From: Halobacillus_B rhizosphaerae
Lineage (GTDB): Bacteria > Bacillota > Bacilli > Bacillales > Halobacillaceae
Direction: 5' to 3'
Assembly: GCF_046719735.1 (NCBI RefSeq)
Contig: NZ_JAUTWQ010000014.1
Span: forward strand, 62,001 to 126,000
Length of the DNA: 64,000 bases
How positions within the stretch are numbered: the first letter of the stretch is position 1; every line of letters begins with the position of its first letter. A program made the translations under genes and the position numbers. The notes below the pieces were generated by a model. It saw nothing but the letters and a program-made list of their open reading frames with translations. It ran no database searches and was not told the DNA's origin. This document shows, piece by piece, positions 50,710-59,499 of this stretch.

Positions 50710-52149
50710 TTATTTATAGATGTCGTCTCTTGAGGCTTCGAATTGTTTCGATTGAATGAGTTGCTTATACCACGAAGCTGATTTTTTTAATGAGCGATTT
50801 CTATCATTCTCTAAATCTATCTCTACTAATCCATAGCGATTTTTAAATGCATTCATAGGAGAAACATTATCGGAGAATGCCCATAGCATGTAGCCTTTGC
50901 AATTTACTCCCTCTTCCACAGCTTTTATCAGCCACTTTAAATGTTCACTAATGAATTCAATTCGATAGTCATCTTGTATAATTCCATCTTCGTTCTTAAA
51001 TCGCTTCTCGTTCTCTACCCCCATACCATTCTCTGCAATAAACCATTCAATATTTCCGTATTCTTCTTTCATTCGGATTCCCATGTCATACATAAGCTCA
51101 GGGTATATTTCCCATCCTCTGTATGGATTCATCTTTTTACCTGGCAGATCAAATTTCTCATAATAATATTCTGGATGAAAGGGAACTTCGTCATTCCAAA
51201 GAGAGGTACGCGCCTTTACTCTATGGGGGAAGTATAAATTTAAACCGACATAATCAACTGTATTCTCTTTAATGATCTGAAGCTCCTCATGTGTATACTC
51301 GAATGTAATTTCATGCTTATTCATTACATCGAACAATTCTTGTGGATACTCTCCTTTAATAGCCGGATCCAGAAACACTCGATTAAAAAACAAATCATAC
51401 ATTTGTGCCGCTTGTTGGTCATGTTCAGCTGAAGATCTTGGATAAGTAACTTCAGGATTTAAAATAACTCCAATTTTAGCGTTATATTTATCATTCAATT
51501 CCATTTCTTTAAACAACTTCACAACTTTAGCTGTTGCTAACCCTTTATTGTAATTCCACTGCATCCATTTTTTTGTGTTTTGCTCGAATGGGTAACGGAT
51601 GGCATCTAAATACACACGAGTTTGAACGACAACCGGTTCGTTAAATGTAAACCAATGCTTCACACGGTCCCCATACCGTTCCATTACCTTTTCCGCATAT
51701 TTCAGGTAAAGTTCTACGATGTGTTTAGATCCCCATCCCCCGTGTTCTTCAAATAATACGGCTGGAACTTCATAATGCTCTAAGCAAATCATAGGTTCTA
51801 CACCGTTTTCAATTAGTTCATTGATCATGTCATCCACGTAGCTTGCGTAATCTTCATCGACAATTGCATTCTCATAGTCTGTTAAAAAACGCGCCCAATT
51901 AATGGAGGTTCTAAAATGAGTCAGGCCAATTTCTTTCATGTAGCCAATATCTTCTTTATAACGATTGATGAAATCAGTAGCAACGGCTGGTCCATAGCCG
52001 TTATGCCATACATGTTTGTTGTTTTTATACCACAGATCTAGAAAAGAATCCTGAGACTCTTTTTTACCTGACCATCCTTCTGACTGCCATGCAGAAATAG
52101 CTGCTCCAATAATAAAGTCTTCTGGTACCTGAATTGTTTTCTTTTCCAT
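50710..52149 (-). CDS. Glycoside hydrolase family 1, beta-glucosidase or 6-phospho-beta-glucosidase
   Basis: A 479-aa cytoplasmic GH1 enzyme. Acid/base Glu is in WFTFNEPVV near residue 170 and the nucleophile Glu in FIAENGMGV near 375. The position where plain beta-glucosidases have WxxxDNFEW reads WAFSDNVSP here: Glu-Trp is replaced by Ser-Pro, and Tyr follows in KNRYGLV. A Ser here is typical of 6-phospho-enzymes, but the expected Lys is not exactly aligned. With the BglK-like gene next, a phosphorylated substrate is likely. SD GGGAGAG. Confidence 0.9.
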   Translation of the reverse strand: MEKKTIQVPEDFIIGAAISAWQSEGWSGKKESQDSFLDLWYKNNKHVWHNGYGPAVATDFINRYKEDIGYMKEIGLTHFRTSINWARFLTDYENAIVDEDYASYVDDMINELIENGVEPMICLEHYEVPAVLFEEHGGWGSKHIVELYLKYAEKVMERYGDRVKHWFTFNEPVVVQTRVYLDAIRYPFEQNTKKWMQWNYNKGLATAKVVKLFKEMELNDKYNAKIGVILNPEVTYPRSSAEHDQQAAQMYDLFFNRVFLDPAIKGEYPQELFDVMNKHEITFEYTHEELQIIKENTVDYVGLNLYFPHRVKARTSLWNDEVPFHPEYYYEKFDLPGKKMNPYRGWEIYPELMYDMGIRMKEEYGNIEWFIAENGMGVENEKRFKNEDGIIQDDYRIEFISEHLKWLIKAVEEGVNCKGYMLWAFSDNVSPMNAFKNRYGLVEIDLENDRNRSLKKSASWYKQLIQSKQFEASRDDIYK

Positions 52150-52173
52150 CTATGATCTCTCCCTCTATCATTT

Positions 52174-53724
52174 CTACGATTTTATGGTCATAAGTCTTCT
52201 ATACTTTGTGGGCGTCATCCCCGTGTATCTCTTGAAAACTTTGACAAAATATTTATACTCTTGATAGCCAACTTGTTCCGCAATCTCAATTACTTTAAAT
52301 GGAGTTTCTTCAAGCAATGATTTTGCTTTATTTACTCTCAGTTCATTAACATACTCGTTAAATTTCTTGCCAGTCTTCTGCTTAAATAAGGAACTGAAAT
52401 AATTAGGTGATATATTAATCACATTTGCTACTTCATGAGCCTTAACATCGGAGGTGAAATAAGAGTGGATGTAAGTTACTGCTCTCTCAATTAACCAATC
52501 ATTACTTTCAGTTTGAGATAACTTTAACTCCTTAATCAGAAGGTCTAAATCTTCTATAAAAAGTTCCTTTAATAATTGATAATCATTGAATAGATAAACA
52601 TCGATTCCTTTTCTAAAATTTAGACTTGGATACACTGGTTCCTGCCGAAACAGGTTTTCATAACGTTGAATAAGACTAGAAAAAAAGGTACGCCCCGTCT
52701 TCACTACATCTTCTAAAAAAAATTGATTCTCTTTAAAATAAGCAAACAATTGATTAGTTAAATTCCTGACTTGGAGATCATTTAATTGGAAAAAGGCGTT
52801 TAAAAGATCTGTCTCCAATTGGGAAGGATAAACTTTTTCTTCTTTAATCGGCTCATCAGATTGGGATAAAGTAACACTCCGATCTTCCTTTAATGGAAGA
52901 TACTTTATAGATTGAATGAGTTCGGCGTGCGCTCTAAATAACTGACCCAATTGGGTTCGCCTTTGATAAATTATTCCCGTTATATCTTTTTCAGATTGAT
53001 GTATGAAAGCTTTCACCTGATTAGAAGTGAGCGTGCCCGTTGGATCTATGATACAAGTTAATAAAATATTATCGCCGGTAAATACAGATGTGACCTCATA
53101 GCCTTCATGGAGGATTCTGCTTTCGAGGTCATTCTTCCAATCTCGTTTCACCTGTTGAATTCTTTCTTTTGTCAGCCCATAAGTTACAGAGGCGTACTTT
53201 TTCAGCATGGTTATGAACGGGTAAATCGATACCTTGCCATATCGTTTTAATTCTTGAGGAACCTTTACAGGAAAATTCCATATCTGATGAAAGATCGCAT
53301 TATTTATTTGCGTTTTTCTTAGTTCTTCACTTTCATTACGCTCGATGGTGGTTTCATTTTTAATCTTAGTGACCACACGAAGCAGCTCTTCTATATCAAC
53401 CGGTTTTAGCAAATAGTCTTGCACTCCCAGCTTTAGTGCTCTCTGAGCATACTTGAAGTCATCATATCCACTAATCATCAAGATTTTGATATTAGGATAA
53501 TTTTCTGCTAGGTAACCAGCTAGCTCCAGACCATCCATGTTGGGCATCCGTACGTCCGTAACCACTAAATCAATGGCCTCGGATTCTCTGATTTTCTTAA
53601 TAGCATCTTTACCGTCTTCCGCTGTCTCCATCACTTCGATTTGGTTTTCCTCCCATGGGATAGTGGCAGCTAGACCGCGTCTTATAATAGGTTCATCATC
53701 GACAATTATTATTTTAAGAGTCAT
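52174..53724 (-). CDS. YesN-type response regulator with AraC output
   Basis: A 516-aa regulator. Receiver domain at residues 1-122 with Asp57 in VVTDVRMPNMDG; a long middle region; and a C-terminal AraC DNA-binding domain at about 415-515 (EVANVINISPNYFSSLFKQK, then IAEQVGYQEYKYFVKVFKRY). Starts at ATG 53724 after AAGGTG; a GTG three codons earlier is part of that SD. It overlaps the kinase gene by 11 bases. Expected to activate the neighbouring sugar transporter and hydrolase genes. Confidence 0.93.
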   Translation of the reverse strand: MTLKIIIVDDEPIIRRGLAATIPWEENQIEVMETAEDGKDAIKKIRESEAIDLVVTDVRMPNMDGLELAGYLAENYPNIKILMISGYDDFKYAQRALKLGVQDYLLKPVDIEELLRVVTKIKNETTIERNESEELRKTQINNAIFHQIWNFPVKVPQELKRYGKVSIYPFITMLKKYASVTYGLTKERIQQVKRDWKNDLESRILHEGYEVTSVFTGDNILLTCIIDPTGTLTSNQVKAFIHQSEKDITGIIYQRRTQLGQLFRAHAELIQSIKYLPLKEDRSVTLSQSDEPIKEEKVYPSQLETDLLNAFFQLNDLQVRNLTNQLFAYFKENQFFLEDVVKTGRTFFSSLIQRYENLFRQEPVYPSLNFRKGIDVYLFNDYQLLKELFIEDLDLLIKELKLSQTESNDWLIERAVTYIHSYFTSDVKAHEVANVINISPNYFSSLFKQKTGKKFNEYVNELRVNKAKSLLEETPFKVIEIAEQVGYQEYKYFVKVFKRYTGMTPTKYRRLMTIKS

Positions 53725-55477
53725 TATTTTCACCTTGCTCTTTGTCTATGATTTTCATTTCTGTTTCCAGCTGGAGAGGCAGCTTCACCCTAATCCACGC
53801 ACCTTTATCATAAGCCACATTTTCTATTCCAAAGCCTTCACCGAAAGCAATGTCCATTCTCTCTTGAAGGTTTTTAAGAGCAAATCCACTGCCTGACGTT
53901 TTCCCTTGACCCTTCACACCGTGACCATTATCGATTACATCGATCCAAACCAATTGGTCCGTTTGATAGCATTTGATTTGTATAACGCCTTTTCGGTCTA
54001 AATCTTTAAATCCATGTAAGATACTATTTTCCACGATCGGCTGCAAAAGCTGATTAAGAATGAAAGCTTCTTCAATTCCAGCTTCACAAAATATTGAAAA
54101 GTGTAGTCTGTCTCCTAACCTGCTCTTCTGAAGCTCTAAGTAATTTCGCAGGTAATCGAGCTCGTCTTCTAACCTCACCCACGTTTTCCCCTTCGTTAAA
54201 TTCAGCCGGAAAATTTTAGAAAGCCTCTCAATTAATTGACCGGTTTCCATCGCATTTTCTAACCTGGCCGTCCAGCGGATCATATCCAGCGTGTTGTATA
54301 GAAAATGAGGATCCATTTGATTTTGTAATGATTTTAATTCCGATTCCTTTTGACGGATTTTCAATTTATATTCTGTATCGATGTGCCTTTGAATGGTTTT
54401 AACCATTCGATTAAAGCGACTTCCCAGCTCTCCAATTTCATCCTTAGAGTTCACATGAACATTTACGGAAAAATCCCCCGTTTCAAGCTGTTCCGTTTGA
54501 TTTGTTAATTCAATGATCCGCTTAATATTGGAAAAATAAAATCCAATAAAAGCGATAATACCCAGGATTGCTAATAACAGAATCATTGCCACAATCAGAC
54601 TGCGAACATTATAAAGTTCTTGAACCACTTCTCCTTTATCAACGATGGCTACTGAGTACCATCTGGTGCCTTCAATTTTCTTCTTCACGACTAAATATGT
54701 GGTGTTATCAGTGTGATAAGTTGTTGATGCTTGGTTATTATCTACTACTAAGTTGACAATTTTAGAGCTGGGGAACGGCTGGCCAACCTTGGATTCTTCA
54801 CTGTCCAGTACCACTTCACCATTCTCTGACATTAAAAAATAGTCCCCTTGATTAGCAGATGTACCGGCAGAGTATGATTGATAGAGGTCTTTTTCATCTA
54901 ATCGTATTCTTACCATTCCAATAGATTGATTAATATGATTCATACTATTAATAACTCTTGTTAAACTTACTATCTTCTTCTCTCCATCCCAGTCACTCGA
55001 CATTTGATAAGCGTCACTCCAATAAATGCCGCCTTCAAGATCTTCAGCCGAGCGATTTAAGACTTCTTCGTTGCCTGTTACAGGATTACCAAACCTCAGT
55101 TCATGACCATCCTTCGCTCTTAAAAGAATGGAATCAATATAATTTTGAGAAGTGATCTGAAAGGTGAAGTAGCCGCGAATTCCGTCTTCTGCCTTTTTGT
55201 ACTCGGGGGCAGCCATTTTATCCTCAGGTGTTTGGAAGAAAGTACGAAAATCTTCGTCATAGATCATATAGGACGACATACTTTCAATTCCTCGAATAAC
55301 TGCTTTTAAGCTTTCTTCATTTTTCTCCAGAAGCTCGATGGTATTTTCTTCTGCCTGCTGCTTAAATATCTTCGTTGTTTGATAATAGATTAAACTCGCA
55401 AACAATATCGTAGGCAATGTAATCAATATGAAGAAAACGCTTGCAAATTGTTTTGTCAGACCCCAACTTCGAAACAT
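53714..55477 (-). CDS. YesM-type sensor histidine kinase
   Basis: A 587-aa membrane kinase. First span at about residues 10-33, an extracellular Cache-like sensor at 34-290, second span at 293-316, HAMP at about 316-370 and a His_kinase domain with His391 in MDPHFLYNTLDM. The HATPase part shows the N box QPIVENSILHGF near 490 and DNGHGV, GSGFALKNLQERM. This family pairs with AraC-type response regulators and carbohydrate ABC importers, as here. The signal is probably an external sugar, sensed directly or with the binding protein. Confidence 0.94.
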   Translation of the reverse strand: MFRSWGLTKQFASVFFILITLPTILFASLIYYQTTKIFKQQAEENTIELLEKNEESLKAVIRGIESMSSYMIYDEDFRTFFQTPEDKMAAPEYKKAEDGIRGYFTFQITSQNYIDSILLRAKDGHELRFGNPVTGNEEVLNRSAEDLEGGIYWSDAYQMSSDWDGEKKIVSLTRVINSMNHINQSIGMVRIRLDEKDLYQSYSAGTSANQGDYFLMSENGEVVLDSEESKVGQPFPSSKIVNLVVDNNQASTTYHTDNTTYLVVKKKIEGTRWYSVAIVDKGEVVQELYNVRSLIVAMILLLAILGIIAFIGFYFSNIKRIIELTNQTEQLETGDFSVNVHVNSKDEIGELGSRFNRMVKTIQRHIDTEYKLKIRQKESELKSLQNQMDPHFLYNTLDMIRWTARLENAMETGQLIERLSKIFRLNLTKGKTWVRLEDELDYLRNYLELQKSRLGDRLHFSIFCEAGIEEAFILNQLLQPIVENSILHGFKDLDRKGVIQIKCYQTDQLVWIDVIDNGHGVKGQGKTSGSGFALKNLQERMDIAFGEGFGIENVAYDKGAWIRVKLPLQLETEMKIIDKEQGENNDS

Positions 55478-55511
55478 GATGCATCCACCTTTAATGTGTG
55501 ATACAGCAATT

Positions 55512-56390
55512 TTATCCCTTTACAGCCCCTGATGTCATGCCTTTTACAATTTCTTTCTCTAAGAACAAGTAGAAGATGACAATAGGAACTAAAGTCATGG
55601 TAAGACCTGCCATTTGTGCTCCATAATTGGTTGTAAACTGACCAGCAAAGCTAGCTAGTCCAAGCGGCAGCGTCTGCAACCCGGGATCATTAATTAGGAC
55701 CAGCGCAAAGGAAAATTCATTCCAGTTATGAATAAAATTCAGTACCAGCACCGTGGCCACAGCGGGACGAGACATAGGTAGAATAATAGACCAAAAGATC
55801 CGGAATACCCCGCACCCATCCATGATTGCCGATTCTTCAATATCCTTTGGAAAAGCTTTCATGAAGCTTGTCAATATAAAAATAGTAATAGGAAGATTAA
55901 AGGCAATGTAAGGAAAGAGTAAAGTGACTGGAGTATTTAATAATCCTAAGTTTCGGATCAAGATGAACATAGGAACTAAGGTGGAATGAATCGGAATAAT
56001 CATTCCAAAAATAAACAAAGTATAGATAAGTGTATTCATTTTAAATGAGAATCGGGCAAGGAAATAAGAAGCCAGCGCTCCAATCAATACAGTAATCACA
56101 GTTGCAGCTAAGCATATAAAGATGCTGTTCTTAAATAAGATGCCAAAGTTAGCAGCTTTCCAAGCATTCATGTAGTTTTCAAAAACAATTTGTTTTGGGA
56201 AACCAAACTGATTAACCGCAAATTCCTGCTCCGACTTAAAGGAGTTAATAACCATCCACAAAATGGGATAAGCATTAATGACTGCAAAAAGTGTTAATAT
56301 AAGATAAATCATTGTCTTTTTAAAACTTTTTCTTTTATTTCCCTGGTATTTATCTTTCACTTTTGTTTTAGAACTCATGGTTGTTTCCAT
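55512..56390 (-). CDS. Carbohydrate ABC transporter permease (second subunit)
   Basis: A 292-aa inner-membrane protein of the MalG/LacG group with six spans. The EAA loop is ESAIMDGCGVFRIFWSIILP near residue 190, which contacts the ATPase. Starts at ATG 56390, seven bases after AAGGAGG; a TTG two codons earlier is not needed. It ends near the kinase gene start. No ATPase gene is in this operon, so a shared MsmX-type subunit elsewhere must power it. Confidence 0.93.
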   Translation of the reverse strand: METTMSSKTKVKDKYQGNKRKSFKKTMIYLILTLFAVINAYPILWMVINSFKSEQEFAVNQFGFPKQIVFENYMNAWKAANFGILFKNSIFICLAATVITVLIGALASYFLARFSFKMNTLIYTLFIFGMIIPIHSTLVPMFILIRNLGLLNTPVTLLFPYIAFNLPITIFILTSFMKAFPKDIEESAIMDGCGVFRIFWSIILPMSRPAVATVLVLNFIHNWNEFSFALVLINDPGLQTLPLGLASFAGQFTTNYGAQMAGLTMTLVPIVIFYLFLEKEIVKGMTSGAVKG

Positions 56391-56405
56391 ATGCAAACCT
56401 CCTTC

Positions 56406-57278
56406 CTACACCAGCTTTTGCCCCAGTGCTTTTCTGACGATCATAATTAAAATCAAGCTGAAGAAGAAAATAACTACTGATACCGCGCTGCCATATCCAT
56501 ATTGCAGGTTGGAGAATGTTTCATTAAACATATAAAGTGCCATTACATCGGTTGAATGCGAGGGACCACCATGTGTCATCACATAAATCAGGTCGAAGGT
56601 CCGCAAACTACCGGCGATACAAAGAACTATAGCAACAATAATCGTGTCCCAAATCATCGGAACCGTTATTTTCCAAGTGGTGACCCACTCAGATGCGCCG
56701 TCCATTCGAGCCGCTTCTAAAACTTCGTTTGGTACGTTCTGAAGAGCTGCCAGGAAAATAATTAAATAAAGCCCGACAAACTGCCAGATCACCGTTATAC
56801 AAACAGCGATCATTGCCCATTGAGTATCCCCAAGCCAGTTTTGGGCGATCCCTCCTAACCCTATCGCTCGGAAGAATTCGTTAATCATGCCATCTTTTGA
56901 GTTGTAAATCAGACTCCAGGTTAATGAAATAACAACAGTAGACAACACAACAGGCAGGAATCCAATCGTTCGAAAGATCTTCGCTCCTTTGAGCTTTCTA
57001 TTTAGTAATAGAGCGATAAATAATGCAATGGGAACCTGACCTAACACTGAGGCGACGACCACAAAGATATTGTTCTTAACAGAATTCCAAAAAAGCGGAT
57101 CTTTAAATAGTTCTTTAAAATTATCAAGACCTACAAAAGTCATCGCTGAAAACCCATCCCAGCTCATAACCGAGTAGTAAAAAGACTGTAAGATCGGATA
57201 AATCGCAAACACCAGGTACAGTAATAATGCTGGAAGAAGTCCAATCAGGATCGAGCTTTTTTTTCTTGCTAAGTGCAT
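56406..57278 (-). CDS. Carbohydrate ABC transporter permease (first subunit)
   Basis: A 290-aa MalF/LacF-type protein with six spans; EAA loop EAARMDGASEWVTTWKITVP near residue 192. It forms the membrane pore with the next gene. The N-terminus RKKSSILIGLLPALLLYLVF is the first span. SD AGAGGTG. Lies 59 bases downstream of the binding lipoprotein gene and 15 bases before the second permease gene. Confidence 0.94.
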   Translation of the reverse strand: MHLARKKSSILIGLLPALLLYLVFAIYPILQSFYYSVMSWDGFSAMTFVGLDNFKELFKDPLFWNSVKNNIFVVVASVLGQVPIALFIALLLNRKLKGAKIFRTIGFLPVVLSTVVISLTWSLIYNSKDGMINEFFRAIGLGGIAQNWLGDTQWAMIAVCITVIWQFVGLYLIIFLAALQNVPNEVLEAARMDGASEWVTTWKITVPMIWDTIIVAIVLCIAGSLRTFDLIYVMTHGGPSHSTDVMALYMFNETFSNLQYGYGSAVSVVIFFFSLILIMIVRKALGQKLV

Positions 57279-57337
57279 AAACTCACCTCTTTATATAGGA
57301 ACAGACAGCGTTTTTGTTGCCTGCTCCTTTATTTGCT

Positions 57338-58612
57338 CTACTCCTTCTCCAGCTCCTTTTGCATTTCTTCAGCTAATTCTTCAGCTGTTTTGTCACCTAA
57401 AGAGATTGATTGCAGACCATTGTTAATCGTGTCTGTTAATTCTGGGGTAAGTGTCGCGTCATACACTGGAGCAAGCCCGTTTTGCGCATAGCTATTTGCC
57501 TTTTGAAAGACTTGTGGTATTGAATCATCCATCTCTACATCTGCTGGAACAATGATATTAGCTTTGACTAGCTGTTTATACATGTCGTCTCCATAGAAGT
57601 ACTTTAAGAATTCAAAGGCTGCTTCTTTTTTATCCTTGCTTAAATTACTGTTTAGAGCGATTCCTCCTCCAGCTACCCCAGCAATTTTAGATTGGTCTCC
57701 TTCTCCGCCTTCGAATTCAGGAAAAGGGGCAACCCCAATATTTTCTTTATTTTTCACACCGTCGAGGATAGGACCGATCGCCCAGGAACCCGCAAAATGC
57801 ATCGCTGTTTCTCCACTATTAAATTCACTTCTAGCCTGAGCTTCATCTATGGTGTTCATATCTTCATTAAATGCCTTAAGATTCGTTAATTCATCTATGA
57901 CTGAAAGTGACTGAACAAATTTATCATTCTCAAATGATCCTTCCCCATCAAGCGTATTCTCCAGGAAATCACTACCAGTATAGCGGTCCGCTATTGTAGA
58001 AATATATACGGACTGTAATGGCCACGCTGCTTTATTTCCAAGTGCTATCGGTGTAATCCCTTTATCATTTAAATCGGTTATCAAAGCCTTTAACTCTTTG
58101 TACGTCTTCGGAAATTCATCGTAACCTGCCGCTTTTACTTTTTCTTTATTATAGAAAATCAAACTAGTCTCACTGATATTTGCCGGAATTGCGTACTGTT
58201 CTCCATCTACAGCGTAGTCTTTCAATATGGCTTCCGGTATCACTCCATCCCACTGATCTTTTATAGAATTTAATGAAAGAAGTGCTCCGCCTTCAACCAA
58301 TGGTTTGATTCGTGCACCTGGCCAAACACGAAACATATCCGGCAATTGCTTTCCAGCCGCCTGGGTCCGTAATTTCGTTTCATATTGATCATGAGGAATA
58401 CTTTCAATTTTCACCTCAATATCATCGTGTTCGTTATTAAATTCCTTTATTAGATTCTTATATACAGTATTTTCAGGGCGATCTTCTGTCCAATCATTCC
58501 ATACCGTCAATTCTGTAACACCATTTCCAGAAGCCTCATTATCTCCCCCGCTGCAAGCAGCTAAACTGATCGTTAATACCATTGCCATCAGCAGCCAACC
58601 AATCTTTTTCAT
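57338..58612 (-). CDS. Carbohydrate-binding lipoprotein of an ABC importer
   Basis: A 424-aa extracellular receptor. Signal peptide II with SLAAC gives lipid-bearing Cys20, followed by a short linker. The body is SBP_bac_1-like: LTVWNDWTEDRPE, KLRTQAAGKQLPDMF, MHFAGSWAIGPI and GVAGGGIALN. The acidic tail (EELAEEMQKELEKE) may be halophile-type composition. It is first in its operon, and a cre lies between promoter and SD. Sugar unknown from sequence; context suggests a beta-glucoside or similar disaccharide. Confidence 0.94.
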   Translation of the reverse strand: MKKIGWLLMAMVLTISLAACSGGDNEASGNGVTELTVWNDWTEDRPENTVYKNLIKEFNNEHDDIEVKIESIPHDQYETKLRTQAAGKQLPDMFRVWPGARIKPLVEGGALLSLNSIKDQWDGVIPEAILKDYAVDGEQYAIPANISETSLIFYNKEKVKAAGYDEFPKTYKELKALITDLNDKGITPIALGNKAAWPLQSVYISTIADRYTGSDFLENTLDGEGSFENDKFVQSLSVIDELTNLKAFNEDMNTIDEAQARSEFNSGETAMHFAGSWAIGPILDGVKNKENIGVAPFPEFEGGEGDQSKIAGVAGGGIALNSNLSKDKKEAAFEFLKYFYGDDMYKQLVKANIIVPADVEMDDSIPQVFQKANSYAQNGLAPVYDATLTPELTDTINNGLQSISLGDKTAEELAEEMQKELEKE

Positions 58613-58628
58613 ATAAATCCTCCCCTTT

Positions 58629-58644
58629 TGTTAAAGCGCTTACA
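58629..58644 (-). promoter_or_regulatory. cre-like site upstream of the sugar ABC operon
   Basis: TGTAAGCGCTTTAA read on the minus strand, one mismatch from the CcpA consensus TGNAARCGNWWWCA, 17 bases upstream of the lipoprotein ATG and next to the SD (GGGGAGG). Binding here would stop initiation or elongation during glucose growth. Confidence 0.6.
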
Positions 58645-58750
58645 TATAAGTCTAGCAGGTATGATTTTTTACACTATCCTAGAAATCTATAAAAACATCC
58701 GAAAAATTACGAAATATTTAAAATAATAACACATTTATTTGACAATCTAT

Positions 58751-58781
58751 AAAAAAGTCCTCTCTTTAAAGGAGAGGACTT
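58751..58781 (-). terminator. Rho-independent terminator after padR
   Basis: Perfect 10-bp stem AAGTCCTCTC with GAGAGGACTT, 7-base loop, then T run on the minus strand, about 57 bases past the padR stop. Confidence 0.85.
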
Positions 58782-58837
58782 AGAAAAGCAAAGCTTATGT
58801 GTAAAACTTCGGTCCTTATTTACCGAGAATCGAAAAT

Positions 58838-59380
58838 TTACTCTACCTGTTCTAAAAGTTCAAGCACCCACTCACACCAATCGATTTCTTCCTTATCCAT
58901 CCGCAGCCTTCTTTTGAACAAAATAAACCTCCCAAACTGCGGTGAAGTTTTCTTCCGCAAGTCCCCTCCAAATTCTTCTTCCATCTCTTTCAGTACAGAT
59001 TCGTGCTGACTAAGCAAACTCTTATATCTTTCCAGACGCTCCATAATTAATTTTTTCCCTTTCCTTTCATCCGTCAGCCAGATGGCGTAGGCCTTAATCA
59101 AAAATTCATCTCGCTGAATGGGCGGTTCTGGCTCGGTTTTCAACCAGTCTTTTAGGACATCCTTTCCACTATCGGTAATGGAGTATATTTTCTTATCGGG
59201 TCTTCCTTTTTGCTGAACTTGCTCAAAGGTTACCCAATCTTTATCTTTTAATTTAGTAAGTAATGGATAGATTTGACTGTGTTTGGCTGGCCATAAAACA
59301 TCTAACAGCATCCTTAATTCGTAGCCGGAGCAGGGTTTTCTTACTAATAAGCTTAGCAGTGCATAACTGAGTGAATTCAT
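58838..59380 (-). CDS. PadR family transcriptional regulator
   Basis: A 180-aa repressor. PadR winged HTH at residues 1-85 (SYALLSLLVRKPCSGYELRM, HSQIYPLLTKLKDKDWV, GRPDKKIYSITDSGKDVL) and a C-terminal helical dimerisation/effector region (PadR_C type). The start ATG 59380 follows AAGGAGG; an ATG 16 codons earlier has no SD and would sit in the operator. Divergent from the MFS gene, so it probably represses it until a ligand binds. Confidence 0.9.
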   Translation of the reverse strand: MNSLSYALLSLLVRKPCSGYELRMLLDVLWPAKHSQIYPLLTKLKDKDWVTFEQVQQKGRPDKKIYSITDSGKDVLKDWLKTEPEPPIQRDEFLIKAYAIWLTDERKGKKLIMERLERYKSLLSQHESVLKEMEEEFGGDLRKKTSPQFGRFILFKRRLRMDKEEIDWCEWVLELLEQVE

Positions 59381-59394
59381 ATCAAGAGACCTCC

Positions 59395-59421
59395 TTATAT
59401 AAATAATTATATATATAAATA
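59395..59421. promoter_or_regulatory. AT-rich dyad, candidate PadR operator
   Basis: TATATAAATAATTATATATA region with TATATAA/TTATATA symmetry, between the padR SD and the -35 box of the MFS promoter. Repressor bound here would cover the -35 element. Confidence 0.45.
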
Positions 59422-59451
59422 TTGACATAATAAAGGGTGGAATCCTATACT
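59422..59451 (+). promoter_or_regulatory. Sigma-A promoter of the MFS-UspA operon
   Basis: Consensus TTGACA (59422-59427), 18-base spacer, TATACT (59446-59451), about 50 bases before the start codon. Confidence 0.8.
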
Positions 59452-59499
59452 ATGGAAAGATATTTATTAACTTCTATAATTGAAAGGAATGGATAAACA

